From the NCBI GenBank assembly GCA_031216915.1, contig CM062293.1, positions 149,676,285 to 149,740,284 of the forward strand: a stretch of 64,000 bases of DNA. The letters run 5' to 3'. Origin of the DNA: Pictodentalium vernedei. Its lineage: Eukaryota > Mollusca > Scaphopoda > Dentaliida > Dentaliidae. Shown here one piece after another: positions 22,440 to 34,665 of this stretch. The notes under the pieces were generated by a model, which saw nothing but the letters and a program-made list of their open reading frames with translations, made no database searches and was not told where the DNA came from. Within the stretch, counting starts at the first letter, position 1; every line of letters starts with the position of its first letter. The translations under genes were made by a program, and so were the position numbers.

Positions 22440-23410
22440 AATATTTGTTCTCATAGCACAGTGATAACAAAGGCACCCAAAAACACTCACTCCTGTCACA
22501 AGGTGATAACAAAGGTACCCCAAGAAGTTTCGTGAAGATCAGTTCATAAATACAGACTCTAGCCCGAGCCGTATTGACATGTGCACTTACTGTGCAAACG
22601 TAGCACTGAACAAATCAATGTTCATCTAATTTGCATAATTTCTGCACGAGAAAAAAACCTGTATTATATGTGATGTATTCCATGTTACTAAACATTCCTA
22701 CAAAAAATTATTCAAATCAGAACTTTTATACAGAAGTTCTGTACAAAAAACTGATTGCACTAATTTTTGTACAAAAAGGCTGCTGGCGGCCATCTTGAAT
22801 TTTGGACTGCACCCAAAAACACTCGTTCTCGTCTCACAGTAATAACAAAGGTACCCAAGAAGTTTCGTAAATATCGGTTCATAAATACGGCCTCTAGCCT
22901 GAGCCGTATAGAAGTTGTGTACAAAAACTGATTGGACCTAATTTCGGTACAAAATGGCCACTGGCAGCCATCTTGAATTTTGGACCGCCCCCAGAAACAC
23001 TCGTTCTCATTCCAAGGTGATAACAAATGTACCCAAGAAGTTTTGTGAAGATCGGTTCATAAATACATCCTCCAGCCCAAGCCGTATTGACACATGCACT
23101 TACTGTATATAAGTAGCACTGAAAAAATCAAAGTTCATCTAATTTGCATAACTTCTGCTCAAGCAAAAACCCGTATTATATGTGACTAAACATTCATACA
23201 GAAATTTATTCAAATCAGAACTTTCATACAGAAGTTCTGTACAAAAAACTGATTGCACTAATTTTGGTACAAAATGACCGCCGGCAGCCATCTTGAATTT
23301 CGGACCGCGCCGTGTGTACGGCGCGACGGACGGACAGACAGACGGCCAGACGGACGGGCAGACGGACGGACAGACGGACGATGGGCCATGACAATACCTC
23401 AAATTTGGCT
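22440..23410. repeat. diverged tandem repeat ending in (GACG)n
   Basis: Units share these words: GCGGCCATCTTGAATTTTGGAC, AAACACTCGTTCTC, GGTGATAACAAAGGTACCC, AGAAGTTTCGTGAAGATCGG, TTCATAAATACNGCC and TTGACANNTGCACTTACTGT. They recur at about 22440-22790, 22790-22980 and 22980-23300. The array ends in a (GACG/GACA)n stretch at 23323-23380 followed by GGGCCATGACAATACC. This layout is common in molluscan genomes. ORFs crossing the GACG run (CPSVCPSV-type peptides) are artefacts. Confidence 0.72.
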
Positions 23411-24468
23411 ACACCAAAGTTGAGCTAAAAACGTTGTAAATATTCTATTTGTATTGCCACGAAAAATGTGCATATTATCAACAGCATATTCATTTTTAAC
23501 TAGAGATGGGCGCTATTGGAATTTGGAGTTGGGTATCGGTTTCGGTATTTTTAAGAGGAGGGAGAGTATACCTCGGTATCTGTTCGGTATTCGGTATCTG
23601 ACTTGACAGAAATTTGTTGATAGTACCAAAGAGGAAATTACATCAGGAAAAACAAAAGAGGTTGTTGCAGTATCATTCTACCACAACGCTATAAATGACA
23701 CTGCCTATGAGCTCCACAAATCATATCTACAGTAATTTTGTGACATGTTCTAAACATCCCTTAATGTTTAAAGACCTATTTCAGGCTTTTGCGATCTCAG
23801 AGCACATGCCCTGACCCTGTCATCTTCAGGAGGTCCTGCTGACAATAGACAAAACACCTGGGCAGCGATTTCTAGTCAGTTCTTTGCTGCCTTAACTTGA
23901 CTAGAAATCACTGCTAAGCAATTGGACATGTACAGGTTGTAGACGTAGTCTAGTGGGATTCAGGACAGTTGCCCAGTCTGAAAAGAAAATCAGTCACTTC
24001 TTTCATGAAAATGAATCTTTCAACTGTTAGCAAGCCTCAACAGGGACGTATAAAAAGCGAATGTAGGGAAATTTGAAAATTCAGACAGTTTGGGTATTCA
24101 GGCATTAGTTCGTTTCTGTTTTCCGGTATATTGCCCATCTCTATTTCTTATAGACATCAAATGAAATCTTTCGAGAAAATGTTTGTTGTTGAGTATTGTT
24201 TATTTATAGCAACATCCGCCCCACCCCACCCCACCAAGATGGCGGTAGTTGAGACATTGTTCTGTATGCGAGCAATGAGGGTTCCAGCAATCCAGTTGTA
24301 TAGAGACCAGTGGCTGTTTAGGCGAATTCGTCTTGTTATGTTGGTAGAAATTCCATTGGTTTATGTTTTGTTTTACTAAATCGAATTTTTCTGAACTGTA
24401 TTTGACAGCCTTTACCTGTCAAATGAAGCATAATAATAAAGCAATATTTAAGTGTAAAAAACGACACA
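23411..24468. other. no feature recognised
   Basis: Contains a CGGTATT-rich patch at 23540-23595 (TCGGTATCTGTTCGGTATTCGG) and an isolated CCAAGATGGCGG (YY1-like) at 24234. No exon or repeat family was recognised. Confidence 0.3.
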
Positions 24469-24472
24469 CCAT

Positions 24473-24614
24473 TGCCTTGGCGTTTTCTTGAGCGAGCACA
24501 GCAGTTTCACGTTGGATGTAGGTTTTTAAATACTGGTAGTATACATCATTATACGTTGGCATACCTGTGTGGTTAGTTGGTAATTTACATTCGTTACATT
24601 TACAATCGGAAATA
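24473..24614 (-). CDS. candidate exon, unknown protein
   Basis: On the minus strand an acceptor TGTTTGTGTTATCAG precedes an open segment encoding ISDCKCNECKLPTNHTG and then PTYNDVYYQYLKTYIQRET...AQENAKAM, followed by GTGTGT as a possible donor. The first part is Cys-rich and the second looks helical. It lies about 1 kb downstream, on the same strand, of another candidate exon at 25570-25853. The two may belong to one gene nested in the Ig-gene intron. No family was recognised. Confidence 0.28.
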
Positions 24615-25059
24615 GCTGATAACACAAACATCAACTATGTTTTAAAAATAGCATTGTTGACAAAAAATAAAACGTGACAAATATTCCCAGTGTTTAAATG
24701 TTTAATATCAAAATCCGTTTTCAACATCTGCAGTGCGACATCAAATTCTGTGAAAGAGCGTTAGAGCGAAAGCGATACATTCACATGCACAGTTGTGTCT
24801 CGAACGATAATTCGAACCATAAACATCTTGGTAACTGTGTTCACTTCTTTGGTCGATGGGGGTGAAGTGTGCCCTTGTTTTATTTATGTTGTTTCTTTAC
24901 GCGACAATTTTCGTTCTTCCAGTTTTAAAATGAAATGTTCGTCTGTGATTTCGGTGGTTTATTACGAAACACTAGGTTTAATAATTAAATTCACTAACGT
25001 TTCAAAGTTTTCGCCGCGAGTGAGAGTAACTGTGTCTGTGCGTGTAGTGTTTGTCATCG

Positions 25060-25318
25060 GGAGACCGATTGTCTACATGGGGGCACGATGATGCCGTGTA
25101 CTGAGGCGTACTGCACGTCGATGGTGCGCATGTCTTCAACCAATCTAACCCTGCCTGTGCTGCAGTGCGGAGTTACGATGTTGGGGAGCTGTCAGCTGCT
25201 CGTCGTTGCTTGGTGGTTCTCTCCGGGTACTCCGGCTTCCTCCACCCGTAAAACTGTCACGGTCATGATTAGCCATTGTGCACAAGTATGTGACATTAAA
25301 CACCAATAAATAAATAAA
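25060..25318 (+). mobile_element. SINE copy, 5'-truncated
   Basis: The body GAGACCGATTGTCTACATGG, GCGTACTGCACGTCGATGG, TGGTTCTCTCCGGGTACTCC, CGTAAAACTGTCACGG and the tail ATTAAACACCAATAAATAAA match the family. The tRNA-like head is missing. Confidence 0.78.
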
Positions 25319-25435
25319 TTGTCATAGGGAAACTGCGTTTGTCAGTGTGTTTTTAGGGCGAGGGTGGCTGTGTGTGTAAGGTGGTTGGGGAGGTCGAGGT
25401 GATATATAGGAAGGTGTGTTTGTGTGTGTGCAAGG

Positions 25436-25436
<1 letters not shown>

Positions 25437-25502
<66 letters not shown>
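25437..25502. repeat. (GA)n microsatellite with terminal poly-G
   Basis: About 27 GA dinucleotides (one interruption near 25447) run from 25437 to 25490 and pass into a G run to 25503. Its complement gives a poly-Leu-Ser reading that inflates the minus-strand ORF next to it. Confidence 0.9.
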
Positions 25503-25569
25503 GTAGCATAATGATTCTTTGATATGAAGCATCGCCTCGGGGCGAGTGGATTTTTTTTTTGTTCTTGAC

Positions 25570-25853
25570 TCAGGGCACCAGAATACCCATTGGCGTTCTA
25601 CTTTATCTGGTGGACATTCCGTGGTTTTCTGAATCCATATCACAGTGCGCACGCTTTCTTTGACACGCGAGTACTGATTATTACCCACGGCATTGTAGCG
25701 CTCATACAAATCATGTATGGTTAAGATACAAATTTCCGACGAAGCTGGCAAATTCATGAGAAAATATTCGAAAGAGTCATTTGAGATATTTCCACATATA
25801 TTATTGTGAATGTAGAGGCGAATTAAAGTTTCTTCCGGTATAAACATACACAT
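25570..25853 (-). CDS. candidate exon, unknown protein
   Basis: The minus-strand acceptor GTGTTTGCAG opens an uninterrupted frame: YMCMFIPEETLIRLYIHNN, then SNDSFEYFLMNLPASSE, ILTIHDLYERYN, and KTTECPPDKVERQWVFW. Codon composition and residue mix look protein-like. The donor is uncertain (GTATTC or GTGCCC near 25580-25590). Beyond that the frame runs into a poly-Lys patch and the (GA)n repeat. No domain was recognised. It could pair with the 24473-24614 candidate. Confidence 0.3.
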
Positions 25854-26394
25854 ATACTGCAAACACTTTGTGTATGGAAGCTCGGTAATAAATTAATCCA
25901 CCGACCTTTTGGGCAGAATCATTAATTTATTTCTGACCGTTCTCGCGATTTGTTGGTTGTTATGTTCAGTGACGAGCTGGAGGGTCTTGGTTCTGTGATG
26001 TGCCCTTTGAAGTTCCAACTCTTCACCCCGCTGCCGAACTTCCAACTTTTGAAAAAAAAAATCCAAATGCTACCTGTGAATAGTCAGCTACTGAAGAACT
26101 CCGCATGCACCATCTCCCCTTGTGTTCGAAATATATAACCAGTGAGTTCTGGAGTTGGAATTCGTCTCTTGAATTCAACAAAGCACCATCTGCACTGATA
26201 GATACCACTGCATTTCAAGATACTCAATATTGTCTCCGTTTAGAAAATCTCATGAAATAAGGTTAAAAAAAGTCACTAGTCACTAAATGTCTGTTTGCAA
26301 AGGTCATAGCCACAGATAAAATGCCACGAAAATCTTCTTTAGGCATGGAATTTCCAACTATTTGTGGTTTGGGGCTTAAGTCAATAAATGCGAA

Positions 26395-26611
26395 AGACCC
26401 TTTTCGAACTAGGAACATGGTACGTCATAAATCATTATTTAAGATGGCTACGCCCTGAAGGTGTGGGGTAGCCCAATTAATATTTTCAACTTGCAGCCCA
26501 AAGACTGCACGATGAAAATATTAAATGGTCTACTCCCCAAAAATGGATATGGATTCTTCCAGTTGCTGTTATTGAACTGGCCCAGAAGATTCTATCCGCG
26601 TCCAAAGGGTT
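26395..26611. mobile_element. TTAA-type MITE, GGTAGACC-core family, decayed ends
   Basis: The core GGGGTAGCCCAATTAATATT, GCAGCCCAAAGACTGCACG and GAAAATATTAAATGGTCTAC forms the family palindrome at 26455-26540. The right end is TCCAAAGGGTTAC (TTAA mutated) and the left is CCCTTTTCGAAC near 26398. Confidence 0.6.
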
Positions 26612-26759
26612 ACAAATTCTAAGTTTTGAAAATTTCGCCACGTTCTGATCAGTGGACCGACACAAGATGCTACGGAGTCTGTAGAATTTATATTGGGTTC
26701 GTTATCGAGCCCTAGTAATAGTCATACCCTCAAAAACGTAGTTTGATGTGGTATCTTGG

Positions 26760-27720
26760 AGTCACTGCTCCGTGAGGACGGTTGATTGGCTAACCGATTG
26801 GATGGTTGAACTGTTGAAATATGTTGGAAGGAACGACTTCCACATTTCTTAATATATGACATGAAGCTTAGTTTACATGATCAATATCACGTGCAGATGC
26901 GAGTGATGTAAATTTCTGCGACTCGATTTAAGAATTACCGAAATAGGCCATTCAGTTCTACAGCTTTATTGAAAAAGTATGGTAAACTCTCAGGAAGCGA
27001 ACTACTTCTACATGTCGCAGGATACAGATTTGAAACTTCATGTACATGACAAACACCAAGTGCAGATGGGCGTGACATATATTTGCTTTGGCTCAGTTTA
27101 ACTATTACGGAATTATTGCAATTGAATTCTTCAGCTGAAATAGTATAAACATATCTTGTGGAGCGAACTAATTCTTCATTTTTCAAGATATTGGTTTGAA
27201 ACGTGGTATCCATGGTTACCATCTAGTGAAGATGTGCGTGACATGAAATTGTTGCGATTGGAATCAAGCATTATAGAGTTGCTTCCCTTGAATAGTATGA
27301 ACACGTCTCATGGATCGATCGGCAGCTACATTTCCTAAGATATTGGTTTCAAACTTGGTATACATTATCAATATCAAGTTCAGATGAATATGCCATAAAT
27401 TGTTGCGACTCGATTCAAGCAGTAAGAGTTATTATCCTCGAATTCTACAGTTATAAAAAAGTAGTATGATTAAGTTTTGGGAGCAGATGACTTCGACACT
27501 TTTCAAGAGATTGATTTGAAACCTTATCTACATAAACAACATGAAGCATATATATATATTTGACGTATATTTGACTCAAGTGTTACAGAGTTTTTGCCGA
27601 TGGATTCTGCAGCTGTAATAGATATGAAAGGCTTGTGGAGCGAACAACTTCCCTTTTCCCTTTTATCTCTTCCATCATTTTAGTGAACAAGTTTTGAAAC
27701 TTGGTATGCGTCACAATGTC
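26760..27720. repeat. degenerate ~190-bp satellite-like array, five units
   Basis: Words recurring with a spacing of about 180-190 bp: TTGTGGAGCGAACNACTTC, TTTCNNAGATATTGGTTTGAAAC, TTGGTAT, AAGTGCAGATG, GTGACATA, TTGCGACTCGATTNAAG and TTACNGAATTATTGC. ORFs on both strands are short and broken, so it is a non-coding tandem repeat. Confidence 0.65.
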
Positions 27721-29258
27721 TCATTAAGGGCGATGTGTTGTTAACGCCCATTGAGTTCCAATAACGGTGCCGAGATACTGCCTACGGTACAAGACTGGTG
27801 CACCGGCTGCCTTGTTACACAAACGTTGATTAAAACTGTAGTCCTGCTTTCTAAACTAAGACTAGTGAAAATGTTAATTAAAAAGTAAGAATTAAAACCC
27901 TTAAACCTATACGAATGGGAGATGAAACTTGCAAACATAGTTTATGACCCCTCACTGAGCTCGTTCCAGGATGAGATTATAACCTATGTTTTGATGCAAA
28001 AATGAAACAAAACTTTGAATGGCATTCTTTAAGAATAGCGCCGGGTGGTTTTGGCAGTTACGGTGGGTGAAGGTTTGAAGATCAGGATTCGACTAAAAGA
28101 ATATAGATTAATATAACTATAAACATCAACAAACGAAGATGTTGTCAGAGAATAGTCGTAAAACGACAAGGCAAATGGGGGTTGACTACTTTCTCCTGCG
28201 TATTTTCCCTCATCACATATGGCTAAGAGAGTCTAAACTAATTCTCTGATACCAAGCTTATTCGTTTCGCTGGATAATAAGAAAATTTGTTCCGCAGTTT
28301 GGATGTCATTGTTTTTATTCAACAAAAATCATAGCGCAACAGTTCTGGGAAAGTAGCCAGATGAATAGCTGATTCGAAATACGCGATTGAAAGACATAAC
28401 TTAACAATGCCAAATGCTAATACTGTGTGACAGTGTATCCAAGATCAATGGACACGAACTTGAGGTTTGTTTGGAAGCTTTGACACTGGAGTTCGTGGTT
28501 TGAATAAGCACCTTCTGAAAACAAGAAATGAATGTTTAAAGGGTCAGTCGAACAATAGCAGAGGAATGATTACTGTTGACAAATTATAAAGCAACAACAA
28601 ATATGAGAAGAACAAGAAATCCAGTGTCAACACTGCCTGTGTATTTTTTTTTGTATGAGTCTAGACGCCGATAACACTTGCCATCTGACAATGGTGATCA
28701 ACTATCGATTTTCTCGCCTTCTATCCGCACTGGATCCCATAATCATAAAACAAGCTGTCCGTTGAGACTACCAATAGGTTACATGTATTAGCAGCCTAAT
28801 TATATTACCAATAACGTTGACAGGTTTCGAGTGCGAGGGTGCAAACATTCATAATTAGGGTCTTGTTTTCATGAATTAGCTCAATTCAGATTAAATTGAC
28901 TCTAGTGTAGAACACCTGAGTTATATTGGCTCTGATGGTTTCAGTGGGATCATCGCCACATTAAAGTTATAGAAAGACGGCGTAGAAAACAATTACAAAC
29001 GATCGATATCTAACTAAGTTTACCAATTAAACCCGTCAGTTATAATATTCGGCAAATCTCTCGTCGAAGGAAGCGAAGCAGTGCCGAGTGTACAAAACCC
29101 AGAGCCAGAGGAAGTCTATAGTATTCCACCACAGGAAATAATATCATACTTTGTTCGGAAGTCGACATGTTAAATTGGGGCGGATGCTTTTTTTGCTCAA
29201 TCGTTTGTTATTGTTTTAGCTTTTTTAATTAATAATTTTATCTCTTCCATCATTTTAG

Positions 29259-29338
29259 TGAACAAGTATTCGATCACAACCTAGCAATATCAATTTTTGA
29301 TCCCTTCCTCGGGTCCATTGCTTCCTATGGGGATCCAG
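29259..29338 (+). CDS. candidate small exon, unknown protein
   Basis: The acceptor CTTCCATCATTTTAG (ending 29258) and the perfect donor GTAAGT at 29339 bound an 80-bp open segment. It encodes EQVFDHNLAISIFDPFLGSI and then ASYGDP (phases: one base in, one base out). Both splice signals are strong for such a short piece. The protein is not recognised. It lies antisense within the Ig-gene intron. The acceptor and the first 9 exon bases recur at 27661-27692. Confidence 0.3.
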
Positions 29339-29531
29339 GTAAGTGAAACTGTGTTTGCTTAGTGGGGTGAAAAGTGGCGTAACAGAAATATTGGGGGGCT
29401 CTTAGGCCACATACTGTAATTATTCAGGACATTATAATGTTATATTCTAGCACACTGACCGGGTACAAACATTCTATTCAGTGTAAAATCCACCCAGCAT
29501 TGACTAGCTTAAGAAGTTCTAGTGATGGTTC

Positions 29532-29715
29532 GTGGTTACAGTATGGCCGTCTTGGACTGGTCGCTTTCCACAAGTGGGCAATATTTCCGCGGATGCAATA
29601 ATATTAGATTCCAAACACTAATTATAGGAGTAATAGTCAAAAAATTAATGAATGAAGGACCGGGTACAACCCGGTGCTTCATTAATTAAAATTTCCCTGA
29701 TACTGATTTTCGCTC
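29532..29715. mobile_element. MITE with TACAGTTGCCGTGG ends (copy C, right-truncated)
   Basis: Left end TTACAGTATGGCCGTCTTGG, family body GGGCAATATTTCCGCGG and GCAATAATATTAGATTCC, and central palindrome ACCGGGTACAACCCGGTGCT. The right part is replaced by a CGTTCGTTCC-type stretch from about 29716. Confidence 0.68.
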
Positions 29716-30213
29716 GTCCTTTCGTTCGTTTCCGTGTTCGTTCCTTCGTTAATTGGTCAGAACTTTAACCGAGAAGGAGTCATGTTGGCATTGGCTGGTT
29801 TCGGATATTGTGTTTCGACGGTTTGATGTTACAACTTGAAAAGAATGCATCCACATTTGTAAATGAATTCAAATTCAAATTCAAATTGTTTCGTCATTTG
29901 AACTACTGTCTCATGTGGTCGGTGCCACGTACACAACACCGTAATTGGTTTCAGAGAATGCCGCCCTGATTCTGTATGCAAGCTGTTCTTGAAGCATCCA
30001 ACCTCAATGCTTCTCGGCATGGGTTGTGATTACTATTTAGTTAATGATTTTTTCACCTGTCATGGAGGTTGATCTAGCAACATACCGTGCCAGGATTGGT
30101 CGGTTTGGCAACCGTAGGTATAGATGGCAGAAGCTTCATGTCGACTAGTATTTTTTAAAGATTATGATGATGTTTTGTCCCATGGGCTGCACACTGATGT
30201 ATAGTTTGTCCAT

Positions 30214-30760
30214 TTGAATGCCAGATGTATTCGAAGCAACGTAAATCTAATTCACGCAGAGCTTGGTGAATTTGATGTCATTGCCGTCACGGAATCGTTT
30301 TTAAGAGCAGCTGTTGATAGTAATGACATCAAAATGCCAGGATATCACAGTGTAAGAAAAGATAGAAGTGATGGAGTTGATGGTGGGGTAGTTTTATATA
30401 TTAATTCAAACCTGATTTTTAAACACAAGGAAGCCCTGGAGCTACCTGGATTAGAGTGTGTCTGGGAGGAGATTAGAAGTGATAACCAAAAGGTATTAGT
30501 GGGTGTATTTTACCGACCCCCTTCGGCTCGCGACTTCTATTGGGACCTTATGAACGAATCGATATCCGTTGCCAGAGCTGATTTATCAACAAAATGTCTT
30601 ATACTTGGTGATATTAATGCAAATTGCTTACCGAGAATGCACCCTAAAATATGATATCTCGAGAACGTCCATGGCTTGTCATAGATGATAAAAGAACAAA
30701 CGCGAACAACTGAACATTCTAGCACACTGATCGATCTATTGTTAACCTCATGTCGGGGCT
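30214..30760 (+). pseudogene. LINE endonuclease domain (APE type)
   Basis: Reads HLNARCIRSNVNLIHAELG, FDVIAVTESFL, VDGGVVLYINS, ECVWEEIR, VGVFYRPPSA, LILGDINAN, then after two in-frame stops (TGA 30652-30654 and TAG 30682-30684) STLIDLLLTS and SDHHAVSA. These are the successive conserved blocks of the apurinic-type endonuclease of non-LTR elements (N-A-R, E, GGV, YRPP, GD-N, D...SDH). The stops, and an upstream TAG before FVHLNAR, break the ORF. Confidence 0.83.
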
Positions 30761-33296
30761 GTCTTCATAAAGTACAGGTTATCTCTCTATTCTGTAGTGA
30801 CCATCATGCAGTTTCAGCGAATCTAAAATCTATGAAATACAAAGTCCCTCAACATGAAAGAACTGTATGTGACTATGGCAACATGGGTGTAACTGGTATG
30901 TCAAACGCATTTTCTAATACAAACTGGAATTCATTTTTTATTAGTGGATGTGTTGATGAAATCACCCAAAACACCACAACTTATGTTACAGAAACGACCA
31001 GATCTTTTATTCCATCAAAAATAATAGCTGTCCGACCGAAGGATAAGCCTTGGATGACTTCCTTTTTCCGTAGACAAATGCGAATGAGTGACAAAGCACA
31101 TAACAAAGCCAAACGGACGAATGATCCATGTGACTGGCGTGAATTTAGAAGCCTCATAAATTATACTATAGAATTTGTAAGACAGGCTAAAAAAAACTTT
31201 GATGTAAAAATTGAGCAATTTGCATCGACTAGAATGCCATCTTCCAAGCAATGGTGGAAATGCTTAAAAACTTCTTCGAAAGAACAGTGTAATGTCAGCA
31301 ATATATTTCCACCACTGCTTGAGGGGGAGAGTGTAGTCAATGACAGGACAGAAATCGCACAACTTTCGAATAACTACTTTATCAGCCAGTGTAATACGGT
31401 TGTTGATAAGGAGCTGCCAGACATACTGTTTAACGAGAATTTTATTGATAATGTTGAAACAACCGCTTCGGATGCTGAAAGATTTTTGTCGAAGCTAGAC
31501 ACTAAAAAAGCCCGTGGACCGGATGGAATTAATAATATAATTTTGAAGCAGTTTGCGCATCAACTGTCGTCTCCCTTGTGCAAGTTGTTCAACTTATCAT
31601 TAACAACCGGTGAGTTTCCCCACATTTCGAAACGGGCAGTTCATACGAAATCATCCCGTAACAAAAAGGAAAATTATCGTCCCCTCTCACTGACCTGTTG
31701 TTCCAACAAGGTTCTAGAAAGATAGTTTTTAATCGCGTCTATATGTTTTGAATTGAAAATAACCTTTCTAACAAATTTACAGTCAGGTTTTAAATCAGGG
31801 GATGGATCAGTGTATCCGTTGGTGTTTCTTGACCACTACATTAAATCGGCACTTGCCGACGGTAAAGAAGTCCAGTTCCTATTCTGTGATATAAGTAAAT
31901 CGTTTGACAGAGTCTGGCATGCAGGTCTTATGCATAAACTTGACGGAATTTGGGTACGAGGGAATGTACTGTCTTGGTTCAAGACCTATCTAAGTGAACG
32001 TCCGCAAGTAGTCGTAATCATTGGGAAAAATTCGGAGAATAATTGGATTTCATCAGGGAGTTCCTCGAGGTTCGATTTTGCGCCCCCTTCTCTTCAATAT
32101 TTATATTAACGACATCGTAAATAACATTCATTCCAATATTAAATTATATGCAGACGACCCTTCGTTGTTTTTAATTGTTGAGGATGCAAACTTGGCTGCA
32201 AACATTCTGAACGAAGGTCTGAAGAGTATTGGTGAATGGTCTAGTAAATGACAAGTTATCTTTAATCCGCTAAAAACAGTTACGCTGTGTTTCTCTCTAA
32301 AAAGAAATCCAACCCCCAAACCCACTCCATATTTGTTAGATCACCCAATTGAAGAAGCTGACAACCATAAACACCTTGGTCTACACTTCCAGACTTCTGG
32401 TACTTGGAATACTCAAGTAGAGACTAGTTGAAAAAATCAGCCCGATGATAAATTGTCTTCGGAGTTTAAAATACAGATTGACGCGATCTGCGTTCGAAAC
32501 TCTGTATACCAGTTTTATGAACCCGATTTTTGACTATGCAGATGTTATTTGGGACACCAGTGCTGAAAACCTAACTACCGAACTGTAAAACTTACAACTA
32601 GATGCTCTCCGTACAATTTGTTGTGCACCTGGAGGCACAAGCCATAACGTAATTTATGAAGAGACAGGCTTTATCACTTTGAAGGAAAGGAGGAAAAGAC
32701 ATAAAATAATTATGATGAACCAACTCATATCTGGAAATCCTCCATCGTATCTTATGCTTCTGGTACCCCGACAGATTACTGATATCACAACTTACCACTT
32801 ACGTTCTTCGGATAACTTTCGTGAAATACAGTGTCACATCAGACTCTTTTCTGATTCATTTCTGCCTTCGGCCGTGGAATTGTAGAACAGTCTGGGCTCG
32901 GACGTGCGATCCTGTGATTCTCTGGGGTCTCTAAAAAGTTCCCTTCGAAGAAATGACAGGGTGGTTCCAGAATATTACTATGCTGGTTGTAGACGAGGTC
33001 AAATAATCCACAGTGAACTTAGAATGAGATGCAATGACTTGAATGCTCATAAATTCGAACGCTTCTTAACAAACGACCCTATATGTTCTTGTGGAAACGA
33101 TTATGAGGATGCAGCTCACTTCATCTCACCGTGTCCTTACTTTCGTATCCAGCGTCAATCATTTCATCTAAACATTGAGACCCTAATAAACAATATCAGT
33201 TTTACACTGTACGGTAATCCGACATGGACTAATGCAGTTAATCAAAGAGACTTTGTGGCCTTCCAAAAGTACATTGAAGAAACGAAGAGATTTTGA
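30761..33296 (+). pseudogene. LINE reverse transcriptase and C-terminal domain
   Basis: The linker (KPWMTSFFRR, QWWKCLK) leads into RT: LDTKKARGPDGINNIILKQF at about 31495-31555, ENYRPLSLTCCSNKVLER to 31725, LQSGFKSG, FLFCDISKSFDRVWHAGL at about 31880-31935, HQGVPRGSILRPLLFNIYIN near 32050-32110, and LYADDPSLF with the YADD catalytic pair at about 32145-32170. After more stops, 32679-33296 holds KERRKRHKIIMMNQL and the ICSCGNDYEDAAHFISPCPY Cys/His box. Frames shift at least around 31720-31790, 32040-32100 and 32250-32680, so the copy is dead. Confidence 0.85.
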
Positions 33297-33419
33297 GTAG
33301 AGGCTACCTCCAACCTATGGGATGAGATATAATAAATTTGTACAGTCACAAATACATCATACATTAAGTAATCACAGTAGACAGTTGGCTCCGCACAATG
33401 CACCTGTTCAAGCACCAAT

Positions 33420-33460
33420 ATTGTGAAATAATATTAGATTCCAAACCATTTTGATTTCGA
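33420..33460. mobile_element. fragment of TACAGTTGCCGTGG-ended MITE
   Basis: Only the family word AATAATATTAGATTCCAAAC is present, just past the LINE 3' end. Confidence 0.4.
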
Positions 33461-34221
33461 AATAAAATATGTTTAAAAAAAATGCTTCAACTACAACACT
33501 GACCCCTAATAATGATTTTTCCCCAAATGTTGGAATTATTGGGGGCCCTTAAAAACGTGCAATTGTTGGGGACCCTTATGAGACGCCCTAACCTCGTATG
33601 TATGGGCGTTACGCCACTGGGGGTGAACAAGTTGTCCTTACCGGAACGACAAGACCGCGTTTCAAAACCGCTAAGCAGGGCATTATTTGGTATAGTCGAA
33701 TGGATAAACTTGAGTGTATACTTTTGCTGTGGTCTCGAAAAATTCAAAATTGTTGAAAATAACCTTAAATGCTAACAAATAAAGTAAAAGATCTGTAGCA
33801 CGCCACGCCCTATCCCCACCCAGCCGGACGATATTGATAAGATGTGCACGTTGTACATTTATATGTGGATATATTTGATCGACGGTGCATAGTTTACCAC
33901 TTTGAAAATACTGGAGTTTATGGTCCCATTTCATTCTACAATACATGCGAGGTCATCTGCTATATATATATCGATGAAAAGAAATATCAAGTACTGTAAG
34001 ACTTGACATTTGTCGACTCTGATGTATTTATTTGGCATTGAAGTGCAAAATAACAGCGCGCGATATAGTGGACCGGGAATCGAGACAAATATACGCATCT
34101 TCATTGTTTGCATCTATTCCATGACTGTCAACATTGCATCTTTCGTAATATAATCGTATTTATATGCGGTGAACCCGTGGAATATATTTGATTTTGATTT
34201 AAATGGTATTCGGGTACTTCA

Positions 34222-34399
34222 GAATAAACATCTGTGTTGGGATGATACCGGAGATGCCGTGATAGTGTTCCACAACCATTCGAGAAAACTTTATCACATG
34301 AGATTCCCCAGAAAACGACGCGAAACATTTATCCCCGTTGACCTCCACTTCAACGAGAATGCAAGCTGCACCACCATACAGTACATACCAGTTGATTAG
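34222..34399 (+). CDS. candidate terminal exon, unknown protein
   Basis: After the acceptor GGGTACTTCAG the plus frame encodes NKHLCWDDTGDAVIVFHNHS, RKLYHMRFPRKRRETFI, PVDLHFNENASC and TTIQYIPVD, then TAG. The residue mix looks protein-like, but there is no recognised domain, and a competing minus-strand frame is also open. It might belong with the 29259-29338 candidate, 4.9 kb upstream on the same strand. Confidence 0.2.
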
Positions 34400-34621
34400 A
34401 TATTGGTGATTATTCAATAGCGAATTGGACAGGGGTTGACCCAATGAATGACTCAAATCAAAGCTAAAATCTTACATATTTAAAAACCGTTAACCCGATG
34501 TTGATTAATCTAATGTTTCAAGTACATAAAAACTGCATACATGTACATCTAGTAATTCTTTTTTGATGCTGTTCAGCACTTTGGAACTTTTTGTCGTTGT
34601 GACATGTGCGCTATATAAATT

Positions 34622-34665
34622 ATATTTATTATTATTATTACTATTATTATTATCATCTTTCATTG
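34622..34665. repeat. (ATT)n microsatellite
   Basis: TTATTATTATTATTACTATT and continuation, about 12 trinucleotides with interruptions. Confidence 0.8.

Larger units (their letters stand above)
30062..33300 (+). mobile_element. CR1/L2-like non-LTR retrotransposon, decayed
   Basis: About 3.2 kb of a LINE ORF2 in plus orientation. A short leader (RARIGRFGNRRYRW near 30090-30125) precedes an AP-endonuclease domain, a linker, reverse transcriptase and a C-terminal Cys/His motif. Several stops and frameshifts make it inactive. The 3' end lies at or after the TGA at 33294-33296. No poly-A or target duplication was identified. The clade is inferred from the domain order and the CSCG..EDAAHFISPCPYF tail, common in the CR1/L2/Daphne group; the Jockey group is an alternative. 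Confidence 0.85.

Noticed and set aside
23139-23402. Cys/Ser/Val/Pro repeat protein on the minus strand
   Set aside because: Translation of the (GACG)n microsatellite.
25353-25560. C-terminal Pro/Leu/Ser-rich extension of the minus-strand ORF
   Set aside because: Translation of the (GA)n and poly-G repeat, not protein.
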